Below are positions 8,230 to 14,615 of a DNA stretch of 48,498 bases, piece after piece. The translations under genes and the position numbers were made by a program. The stretch covers positions 1 to 48,498 of the forward strand of contig CANFOZ010000012.1 in assembly GCA_947448795.1 (NCBI GenBank). The letters run 5' to 3'. This DNA comes from Bacteroidota bacterium. GTDB taxonomy: Bacteria; Bacteroidota; Bacteroidia; AKYH767-A; JAHEYN01. Under the pieces are notes generated by a model that worked only from the letters and a program-made list of their open reading frames with translations, did not search any database and was not told where the DNA came from. Each line of letters starts with the position of its first letter. Position 1 is the stretch's first letter.

Positions 8230-8924
8230 AAACCTATAAGCATATCTTCTTCGACCTCGACCACACCCTTTGGGACATGGATCGCAACTCGCGCGAAACC
8301 ATTGAGGAGATGTATCACCATCATCAGCTAGAGAAGCTTGGTGTGCCTGCTTTCGACCGATTTATGGCGCACTACACCGAGGTTAATGATTTTATGTGGG
8401 AGCAGTTTCGCATGGGGAAAATCGACAAAGAGACCTTGCGTTTCGGGCGCTTCGAACACACGTTGCAGCGCTTCGGCATACTTGATCAGCTGGCTTTGTC
8501 GCGCAAGCTAGGCGATGCTTATGTGGCTAAAGCGCCAGAAAAAACCAACCTGATGCCGCACACTATCGAGGTGCTTGATTACCTTTCAAAAAAATACACC
8601 TTACACATCATCACCAACGGCTTTGCCGAGGTGCAAGGGCGCAAGATGAAGAACTCAGGCATCAATCATTATTTTGATAAACTGGTGATCTCCGAAGAGG
8701 TGGGCTTTAAAAAACCCGACCCACGCATCTTTGAACATGCTTTGCAGGCTGCTAACGCCAACAAAAACGAGAGTATGATGATCGGCGATAACCTCGAAGT
8801 GGATGTTAATGGCGCAAAGCGTTTTGGTATGGATCAGGTGTGGTACAATGCTAAAGGCATGGCCCTAACTGAGGATGTGACGCACCACATCGATTCGCTG
8901 CTCCACCTCAAGACTATTTTATAA
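8226..8924 (+). CDS. HAD-family hydrolase, YjjG-type pyrimidine nucleotidase
   Basis: A 232-residue soluble HAD phosphatase. Motif I is FFDLDHTLWD (nucleophile and acid/base Asp at about residues 10 and 12), motif II is ITNG, motif III is the lysine in FKKPDPRIFEHAL, and motif IV is MMIGDNLEVDVNGA. The helical cap and the DHTLWD signature match the YjjG group, which dephosphorylates nucleoside 5'-monophosphates, including noncanonical pyrimidines. Placement behind upp fits pyrimidine housekeeping. The start overlaps the stop of the membrane-protein gene (ATGA), so it is translationally coupled. Substrate preference is inferred from the subfamily. Confidence 0.9.
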   Translation: MKTYKHIFFDLDHTLWDMDRNSRETIEEMYHHHQLEKLGVPAFDRFMAHYTEVNDFMWEQFRMGKIDKETLRFGRFEHTLQRFGILDQLALSRKLGDAYVAKAPEKTNLMPHTIEVLDYLSKKYTLHIITNGFAEVQGRKMKNSGINHYFDKLVISEEVGFKKPDPRIFEHALQAANANKNESMMIGDNLEVDVNGAKRFGMDQVWYNAKGMALTEDVTHHIDSLLHLKTIL

Positions 8925-8952
8925 AAAAAAAGCCCCGCTGTTTAGCGAGGCT
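8922..8952 (-). terminator. Intrinsic terminator of the small secreted-protein gene
   Basis: On the minus strand a hairpin (AGCCTCGCT at 8952-8944, loop AAAC, AGCGGGGCT at 8939-8931, one mismatch) is followed by nine T residues. The T tract overlaps the stop codon of the opposing HAD gene, so the two genes converge here. Confidence 0.75.
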
Positions 8953-8971
8953 TCCTTTGAAAGAGCAACAA

Positions 8972-9199
8972 TTACTTGGTGCTTTTGTCTTTTGTTTCGG
9001 CAGCGCCTTTCTTCTTGTCCATGTCAGAGCAAGATTTTGCTGATTTGCCTTTGCAGCACGATTTTGTTTCGCCTGCAGCGCAGCTTTTTGCTTTGCCGTC
9101 TTTTGCTTCTGTTGTAGTCTTAGGAGCATCTTTGGTTTGTGCGTTTGCTGCGAAAGCGAACATGCCGATTACCGCAACGAGGATGGTGAGTTTTTTCAT
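8972..9199 (-). CDS. Small secreted Cys/Lys-rich protein
   Basis: A 75-residue protein. A clear signal peptide, MKKLTILVAVIGMFAFAANA, ends near residue 20. The mature part is only about 55 residues, rich in Lys, Ala, Thr, Ser and Glu. It contains a symmetric cysteine pattern C-x7-CC-x7-C (CAAGETKSCCKGKSAKSC) followed by a highly charged tail. No family is recognised. Metal binding, disulfide structure or a stress-induced periplasmic role are possible but unproven. The frame extends upstream to 9325, but that part runs through a hexamer repeat and the promoter. The ATG at 9199, with its own -7 box and terminator, is therefore preferred. It is probably monocistronic. Confidence 0.8.
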   Translation of the reverse strand: MKKLTILVAVIGMFAFAANAQTKDAPKTTTEAKDGKAKSCAAGETKSCCKGKSAKSCSDMDKKKGAAETKDKSTK

Positions 9200-9246
9200 T
9201 TTGAAAAATATTAATTGTTTATGATTAAGAATGTCAAATACCATAC

Positions 9247-9254
9247 CAAAGGTA
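9247..9254 (-). promoter_or_regulatory. -7 promoter box of the small secreted-protein gene
   Basis: TACCTTTG on the minus strand, 47 bases before the ATG at 9199. The place where the -33 box should be (about 9274-9278) is occupied by the left hexamer array, so this promoter may have been altered by an insertion. Confidence 0.6.
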
Positions 9255-9262
9255 GTAAAAAA

Positions 9263-9296
9263 GAATGAGAGTGAGAATGGGAATGGGAATGAGAAA
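9263..9296 (+). repeat. Left hexamer array (GAATGR)n
   Basis: Five consecutive hexamers GAATGA GAGTGA GAATGG, then GAATGG GAATGA, plus a partial unit. The 20 bases at 9272-9291 are an exact reverse complement of 9771-9790 in the right array. It stands upstream of the four-helix-bundle gene and abuts the promoter of the small secreted gene. Confidence 0.9.
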
Positions 9297-9374
9297 TTTG
9301 GCCGGATTTTGTGCGTTTTAACCAAATATTTAAAAATATAGGCCGAATTCAGTAATCTGCTAATAATCAGATCG

Positions 9375-9389
9375 AATGCGCTTTAGCTT
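9375..9389 (+). repeat. Left inner inverted repeat of the four-helix-bundle element
   Basis: AATGCGCTTTAGCTT here corresponds, apart from two inserted T residues, to the reverse complement (AATGCGCTAGCTT) of 9756-9768. The two copies bracket the four-helix-bundle gene inside the hexamer arrays. The left copy also pairs locally with CGCAT at 9390-9394. Confidence 0.65.
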
Positions 9390-9405
9390 CGCATAAAAAC
9401 CAAGA

Positions 9406-9762
9406 ATGACGCTCGTTTTGTTTGATTTCCAGAAGCTAGAGGTTTACATTAAAGCGACAGCCCTTAAAAGCTACTTACATCTATCTATTAAAGGACAATA
9501 TTTTGATCGTTCGATATACAATCAATTGCAAAGAGCATCCCTAAGCGTTATTTTGAATATTGCTGAAGGATCAGGTCGCAGTACAAAGAATGATCGCAGA
9601 AATTTTTTCACTATCGCCCGAGCATCCTTATTCGAATGCGTGGCTATTTTTGATTTATTGCGTCAAGAAAATCACCTTTCAGAGGAACAGCATAAGCTCT
9701 TGGTTCGAAATGCGGATCAAATATCACGGATGCTTTATACCATGATCAGAAACCTAAGCTAG
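9406..9762 (+). CDS. Four-helix-bundle protein (23S rRNA-IVS / S23 family)
   Basis: A 118-residue all-helical protein. Family marks are FQKLEVYIKA near the N-terminus, the central QLQRASLSVILNIAEGSGR, FTIARASLFECVAIFDLL, and the C-terminal ISRMLYTMIRNL. Members were first seen in intervening sequences of 23S rRNA genes. A related fold is the Avd accessory protein of diversity-generating retroelements. No rRNA or reverse transcriptase is near. The function of stand-alone copies is unknown; basic residues suggest nucleic-acid binding. The gene is alone on the plus strand between two minus-strand genes and is bracketed by inverted hexamer arrays and an inner inverted repeat. Its stop codon lies inside the inner repeat, 2 bases before the right array. 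Confidence 0.9.
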   Translation: MTLVLFDFQKLEVYIKATALKSYLHLSIKGQYFDRSIYNQLQRASLSVILNIAEGSGRSTKNDRRNFFTIARASLFECVAIFDLLRQENHLSEEQHKLLVRNADQISRMLYTMIRNLS

Positions 9763-9768
9763 CGCATT
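9756..9768 (-). repeat. Right inner inverted repeat of the four-helix-bundle element
   Basis: AAGCTAGCGCATT, the reverse complement of the left copy at 9375-9389 less two bases. It contains the TAG stop of the four-helix-bundle gene and overlaps the first bases of the right hexamer array. Confidence 0.65.
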
Positions 9769-9800
9769 CCCATTCCCATTCCCATTCTCATTCCCATTCT
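9765..9800 (-). repeat. Right hexamer array (CATTCY)n
   Basis: Six uninterrupted hexamers: CATTCC three times, then CATTCT, CATTCC, CATTCT. On the minus strand this is the same GAATGG-type unit as the left array, so the two are inverted. The array supplies the last codons and the stop of psd (minus strand, ending at 9788). Confidence 0.9.
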
Positions 9801-10441
9801 GCTACAACCGTCTCGCCTCCTCTAACCATCTGATCCAGCTGCACATTCAGCTTCGTGCCGATGGGTAAAAACAAGTCTACGCGTGATCCAAACTTAATAA
9901 ATCCCATGTCTTCGCCTTGGGTGAGTTTGTCACCCTCTTTCGGGTACCAAACGATGCGGCGGGCGAGGGCGCCTGCGATCTGGCGCATCAAAAGTCGTGT
10001 GCCGTTCTGCATCTCGATAACCATGGTGGTGCGTTCGTTTTCGGTGGATGACTTTGGATGCCAAGCTACCAGGTATTTACCCGGGTGGTACTTCATCAAA
10101 CGGGTGATACCCGATACAGGGTTACGGTTCACGTGAACGTTCATCGGCGACATGAAGATGGAAACCTGCAGGCGTTTGTCTTTGAAATATTCCGACTCCA
10201 CTGTTTCCTCAATCACCACCACTTTTCCATCAGCAGGGGCGATGATGTGTTTGGGGTTGATGACGGTATGGCGTTTCGGATTACGGAAGAAGTTAAGGAA
10301 GAAAGCAAAAAACACCAGCACTAGGGCCATAGTCGGGTAGAATAGGACAGGGGCGAAGGTATGGGTGAGAAAGCCAAGCAATGCGCCGGCAATCAAGGTA
10401 TAGGACAGGGTTGGGGTGCCTTCTTTGTGGAGGATACTCAT
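9788..10441 (-). CDS. psd: Phosphatidylserine decarboxylase (short, self-processing)
   Basis: Converts phosphatidylserine to phosphatidylethanolamine at the inner membrane. The 217-residue protein is of the short Psd type: an N-terminal membrane segment pair (about residues 12-50), HIIAPADGKVVVIEE, FMSPMNVHVNRNPVSG, and the self-cleavage site in KFGSRVDLFLP. Cleavage between G185 and S186 would make the pyruvoyl group. The C-terminal residues (AEWE and stop) are read from the right hexamer array, so the original end may have been replaced. The start is the ATG at 10441. A weak -7-like box (TAGCATTG on the minus strand, 10524-10531) lies upstream. No pssA gene is adjacent. Confidence 0.94.
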   Translation of the reverse strand: MSILHKEGTPTLSYTLIAGALLGFLTHTFAPVLFYPTMALVLVFFAFFLNFFRNPKRHTVINPKHIIAPADGKVVVIEETVESEYFKDKRLQVSIFMSPMNVHVNRNPVSGITRLMKYHPGKYLVAWHPKSSTENERTTMVIEMQNGTRLLMRQIAGALARRIVWYPKEGDKLTQGEDMGFIKFGSRVDLFLPIGTKLNVQLDQMVRGGETVVAEWE

Positions 10442-10624
10442 CGATGGGTTGTGTTAATTCAGCCGTCGAAATTAACAAAAAACTTGTAGAGCCACAATGC
10501 GTGAGTGAGAATGGGTAGAGTAGCAATGCTAAGGGGCTAAAGAATCGGTCAATAAAATACATATCGCCCCCCCCTCCACACTATTAAATCCTTTAGCATG
10601 TGTCTGTTTTATCATCGCTATTAG

Positions 10625-10632
10625 TAGCTTTG
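10625..10632 (+). promoter_or_regulatory. -7 promoter box of mfd
   Basis: TAGCTTTG, an exact TAnnTTTG match, preceded 18 bases earlier by CTG (10604-10606) in the -33 position. It lies downstream of the in-frame GTG at 10600. If real, it excludes that codon and supports the GTG at 10648. Confidence 0.5.
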
Positions 10633-10647
10633 CATAAAAGCAAGAAA

Positions 10648-13600
10648 GTGGATCTGCAGGGTTTATTAGAGCAATACAAAAACCATCCGAAAGTAAAACT
10701 CATTCAAGAGGCACTGAGCAGGGGCGATAACAAGCACCTCCACCTCAGTGGCTTGTTCGGGTCTTCCTTGGCTTTTGTGACCGCTACCCTCGCCAACCTG
10801 CAAGGTGGCGTGCATCTCTGCGTGTTGCGCGATACCGAAGAAGCGGCTTATTTTCTCAATAACTTAGAGCATGTTTTCGGTGAACAGAAAGTGCTGTTCT
10901 TTCCTTCCTCCTATAAAAAAGAATACAATCCCAACGACACCGATCCTGCTCAGGTATTGCTGCGCGCCGAAGCACTCAACCGCCTCCGCAAGTCGTCGGA
11001 TGCGTTGATTGTGGTAACCTACCCCGAAGCACTCTGCGAAAAGGTGGTCACGCGCAGCAACCTCGAAAAAAATATCATCGATATCAAACTGGGCGAGGAG
11101 ATGAGCATGGATTCTGTGGTGGAGTTTTTGCGCAGCTACGATTTTGAGCGCACCGACTTTGTTCTGGAGCCCGGCCAGTTCTCTGTGCGCGGCGGTATTA
11201 TCGACATCTTCTCTTTCGCTAACGAGTTGCCCTACCGTCTATCCTTTTCAGGCGACACCATCGAAGCCATTCGCTTGTTCGAACCCGAGTCGCAGCTGTC
11301 GGTGCGCAACCTCGGCAGCATCACCATAATTCCCAATGTGCAGAAAGGATTGAACGAGGAGCGCCGCGAGTCCTTCCTGGATTTCATTCCCGCCAATGCC
11401 AAGGTATGGCTCAAGAATACCAAGCAGGTAGCGGAGATCGCGGGGCATTTTTTTGCGCGAGCAAAAGAATTAAATCCCGACCAAGAGGCGCATAATCCAG
11501 ACGATTTTTTAGAGGATGCCACACGCATCGTGGAGCGCTTGCAAAAATTTACGACGCTCGAAGTGGGCGGTCAAGGCTTTTTCAAGCCCGCCGTTGAAAT
11601 CGCTTTCGATACACAGGCGCAGCCTGCTTTCAACAAGAATTTTACCATGCTGTCGGAGGTGCTGCATACCAACAAGAAGCAGCGCTTCACCAACTTCATC
11701 TTTGCCGATAATGCGCGACAGATCGAGCGCATCTATGCCATCTTCGCCGACCTGCGACTAAAAGAGGCGAGCAGCACGGGCGAGGAGCACCTCTTCATAT
11801 CTATGCTGCTCGCTATCCACGAGGGTTTCATCGACCGCGACCTAAAGATTGCTTGCTACACCGACCACCAGATCTTTGATCGCTATCATCGTTATCGCTT
11901 AAAGAAAAGTTATTCTAAGTCGGCCGCTATAACACTCAAAGAGTTGAGCGAACTTAAGCCCGGCGACTTTGTGACACACATCGATCACGGCGTGGGTAAA
12001 TACGGTGGACTCGAGAAGGTGCAGGTGAATGGCAAGGAGCAGGAAGCCATCCGACTCGTTTACAAAGACAACGATATCCTGTATATTAGCATTCATGCCT
12101 TGCATCGCATCTCCAAGTTTTCGGGCAAGGAAGGCGAGGTGCCGAGCATGAACAAGCTGGGGTCGGCTAGCTGGTCGAACCTGAAAGCCAAGACCAAGAA
12201 GCGCGTCAAAGACATTGCCCGCGACCTCATTCAGCTCTATGCGAAACGCAAGGCACAGCCGGGTTTTGCGTATACGCCTGATACCTATCTGCAAAACGAA
12301 CTCGAAGCTTCTTTCATTTACGAAGACACGCCCGATCAATACAAAGCCACCGTGGATGTGAAAAAGGACATGGAGAACAGCAGTCCAATGGATCGTTTGG
12401 TGTGTGGTGATGTGGGTTTTGGTAAAACAGAGATTGCAATTCGTGCGGCCTTCAAAGCCGTGGCAGACGGCAAGCAGGTGGCAGTGCTGGTGCCTACAAC
12501 TATCTTGGCTTTACAGCATTTTAAAACATTCAGCGCACGACTCAAGGAGCTGCCTGTCACAGTAGATTTCATCAACCGTTTTCGTACTGCGAAAGAGCAG
12601 AAAGAGATTATAAAAAAACTAGGCGAAGGCAAGGTGGATATCCTCATTGGGACACACAAATTGTTATCCAAAGAAATTGCTTTCAAAGACCTTGGATTGC
12701 TCATCATCGATGAAGAGCAGAAGTTTGGCGTAGCCGCGAAAGACAAGCTCAAAGCACTGAAGGTAAATGTAGATACGCTCACACTGACAGCCACGCCGAT
12801 ACCGCGGACCTTGCAGTTTTCGATGATGGGTGCACGTGATCTAAGCATCATCAACACACCACCACCTAACAGGCATCCGGTGACGACCGAGCTGCATGTG
12901 TTTACCGAAGACATCATCCGCGAGGCGGTGAACTTTGAGCTGCAGCGTGGAGGACAAGTCTTTTTTGTGAACAACCGCATTCAGAACCTGCACGAGATTG
13001 CGGGCTTGATCCAACGCTTGTGTCCCGAGGCCCGCATTCGTGTAGGCCATGGACAGATGGATGGCGATAAGCTCGAAGAGATCATGTTGTCTTTTATCGA
13101 GGGCGATTGTGATGTTTTAATTTCCACCACCATCATCGAGTCGGGATTGGATATACCGAACGCGAACACCATACTCATCAACGAAGCGCAGAACTTCGGT
13201 CTCAGCGACCTGCATCAGATGCGCGGCAGGGTAGGCCGTTCCAACAAAAAGGCCTTCTGCTATCTTTTGGCGCCGCCGCTCTCGGTGCTCACACCTTTGG
13301 CGAAGCAGCGTTTGCAGGCCTTAGAGCAGTTCTCCGAGCTGGGCAGTGGCATACAAATTGCCATGCGCGACCTCGACATCCGCGGAGCGGGCAATCTCTT
13401 GGGTGGCGAGCAAAGCGGCTTTATCACTGAGTTGGGTTTTGAGATGTATCATAAAATATTGGACGAAGCCATCCGTGAGTTGAAGGCTACCGACTTCAAA
13501 GAGCTCTTTTCCGATCAGCAGGCCAACCGACCTTTTGTTGAGGAATGTTTGGTGGAATCTGATTTGGAGATTTTGATTCCCGATCATTATGTGGAAAGCA

Positions 13601-14007
13601 TTACCGAGCGTTTGCATTTATACAAAGAGCTTGACGACATAGCAGAGCCCGAGCGTTTGGAGGCTTTTGCCAAGAACCTTGAAGACCGTTTCGGCCCCTT
13701 GCCCCGACAGGTACACGATTTGTTAAACACGGTGCGTTTGCGCTGGGTGGCGCGTGATCTGGGCTTTGAGAAGATTGTGTTGAAGAACGATCGCTTCATG
13801 TGTTTCTTTGTGAGCGATCAAAATTCCTTGTACTACAAATCGCCGATGTTCATGAACACGATGCGGTATCTGCAACAGCGCAAAGAAGCTAAGCTGCGCG
13901 AAGACAAGCAAAAGCTGACCTTGCTTTTTGGTGAGGTAAAATCGGTTGCTCAAGCGCACGCTATTTTAGCAGGTGTGCAGCGTGCAGTCACCGAGCAAAG
14001 TGCGTAG
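10648..14007 (+). CDS. mfd: Transcription-repair coupling factor Mfd
   Basis: Removes RNA polymerase stalled at DNA lesions and recruits UvrA. About 1,119 residues with the full domain order: UvrB-like N-terminal modules (about 1-340), the RNA polymerase-interacting domain (about 431-490, GDFVTHIDHGVGKYGG), a RecG-like helicase with Walker A GDVGFGKTE (about 586) and box II IIDEEQKFG, motifs TLTATPIPRTL and STTIIESGLDIPNANT, the region RDLDIRGAGNLLGGEQSG, and a C-terminal UvrA-masking domain. The frame is open from a GTG at 10600, but the first 16 codons contain a promoter box (10625-10632). The GTG at 10648 gives MDLQGLLEQYKNHP, the expected N-terminus. The downstream spacer holds the hairpin array. 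Confidence 0.95.
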   Translation: MDLQGLLEQYKNHPKVKLIQEALSRGDNKHLHLSGLFGSSLAFVTATLANLQGGVHLCVLRDTEEAAYFLNNLEHVFGEQKVLFFPSSYKKEYNPNDTDPAQVLLRAEALNRLRKSSDALIVVTYPEALCEKVVTRSNLEKNIIDIKLGEEMSMDSVVEFLRSYDFERTDFVLEPGQFSVRGGIIDIFSFANELPYRLSFSGDTIEAIRLFEPESQLSVRNLGSITIIPNVQKGLNEERRESFLDFIPANAKVWLKNTKQVAEIAGHFFARAKELNPDQEAHNPDDFLEDATRIVERLQKFTTLEVGGQGFFKPAVEIAFDTQAQPAFNKNFTMLSEVLHTNKKQRFTNFIFADNARQIERIYAIFADLRLKEASSTGEEHLFISMLLAIHEGFIDRDLKIACYTDHQIFDRYHRYRLKKSYSKSAAITLKELSELKPGDFVTHIDHGVGKYGGLEKVQVNGKEQEAIRLVYKDNDILYISIHALHRISKFSGKEGEVPSMNKLGSASWSNLKAKTKKRVKDIARDLIQLYAKRKAQPGFAYTPDTYLQNELEASFIYEDTPDQYKATVDVKKDMENSSPMDRLVCGDVGFGKTEIAIRAAFKAVADGKQVAVLVPTTILALQHFKTFSARLKELPVTVDFINRFRTAKEQKEIIKKLGEGKVDILIGTHKLLSKEIAFKDLGLLIIDEEQKFGVAAKDKLKALKVNVDTLTLTATPIPRTLQFSMMGARDLSIINTPPPNRHPVTTELHVFTEDIIREAVNFELQRGGQVFFVNNRIQNLHEIAGLIQRLCPEARIRVGHGQMDGDKLEEIMLSFIEGDCDVLISTTIIESGLDIPNANTILINEAQNFGLSDLHQMRGRVGRSNKKAFCYLLAPPLSVLTPLAKQRLQALEQFSELGSGIQIAMRDLDIRGAGNLLGGEQSGFITELGFEMYHKILDEAIRELKATDFKELFSDQQANRPFVEECLVESDLEILIPDHYVESITERLHLYKELDDIAEPERLEAFAKNLEDRFGPLPRQVHDLLNTVRLRWVARDLGFEKIVLKNDRFMCFFVSDQNSLYYKSPMFMNTMRYLQQRKEAKLREDKQKLTLLFGEVKSVAQAHAILAGVQRAVTEQSA

Positions 14008-14104
14008 GCGTTAACACTGGCTTGATTTTTGAGTTTTCCTCGGCATCCCTAATTGTTGTGATTTTAGTCTTTATTTAATAGGGTATTGTTACCTTCGCCC
14101 CCCC

Positions 14105-14440
14105 GCTGCGCAGGATTTCCGTTGCGCAGGATTTCCTAATCCTGCGCTAACTAAGCTTGCAAACAAAGCCTAGCTTTTCTAGTACAAAACCCGCTGCGCA
14201 GGATTTCCTAATCCTGCGCTAAATAAGCTTTCAAACAAAGCCTAGCTTTTCTAGTACAAAACCCGTTGCGCAGGATTTCCTAATCCTGCGCTAAATAAGC
14301 TTGCAAACAAAGCCTAGCTTTTCTAGTACAAAACCCGCTGCGCGAGATTTCCTAATCCTGCGCTAAATAAGCTTTCAAACAAAGCCTAGCTTTTCTAGTA
14401 CAAAACCCGCTGCGCGAGATTTCCTAATCCTGCGCTAAAA
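14105..14440 (+). repeat. 72-bp tandem array of hairpin-containing repeats
   Basis: After a 16-base partial copy (14105-14120), units begin at 14121, 14193, 14265, 14337 and 14409, exactly 72 bases apart; the last is complete only to about 14440. Each unit has a palindromic head and a 44-base tail ending CTAGTACAAAACCC. In units 1-3 the head is a perfect 10-bp hairpin, GCGCAGGATT-TCCT-AATCCTGCGC (14124-14147, 14196-14219, 14268-14291). Units 4 and 5 share a change of AG to GA in the left arm. The next 50 bases still end in a recognisable diverged tail (GCCTAGCGCTATAATTAC at 14467). Confidence 0.92.
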
Positions 14441-14484
14441 CGCTTTTCGTTCAGGTCTAATAAAAAGCCTAGCGCTATAATTAC

Positions 14485-14516
14485 AAAACCACCCCGTCAA
14501 TTGGTGTGGTTTTTTC
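14485..14516 (+). terminator. Intrinsic terminator at the end of the repeat array
   Basis: AAAACCACCCC (14485-14495) pairs with GGTGTGGTTTT (14503-14513) with one mismatch and runs into a T tract. It is the likely terminator of mfd and the array. The 29 bases at 14467-14495 recur with two mismatches at 15931-15959. Confidence 0.75.
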
Positions 14517-14615
14517 ATAGCTGCTCTGCAATTTTCTTCACTACTAATTCTAGTCATGTTGCAAATCTTCGATTTTTTATTATTTTATTTGCAGAATTAA
14601 TCAAAAAAAAACAAA

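Larger units (their letters stand above)
14008..14615 (+). other. Gene-free region after mfd
   Basis: About 600 bases without a supportable gene. In order it holds about 90 bases of plain AT-rich spacer, a C7 run (14098-14104), the 72-bp-period hairpin repeat array (14105-14440), a diverged unit, a terminator (14485-14516), and the AT-rich promoter region of the kelch gene. In that promoter region TTG (14559-14561) and TTTATTTG (14584-14591) may serve as -33 and -7 boxes. Confidence 0.8.

Noticed and set aside
9406-9762. Avd-like protein of a diversity-generating retroelement
   Set aside because: The fold family is related, but no reverse transcriptase and no template/variable repeat pair were seen in the neighbourhood.
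12336-12980. Open frame of 214 codons antisense to mfd
   Set aside because: Ser/Cys/Thr-rich shadow translation opposite the conserved helicase motifs.
14105-14440. Possible CRISPR array
   Set aside because: The whole 72-bp period is repeated almost unchanged; there are no variable spacers and no cas genes nearby.
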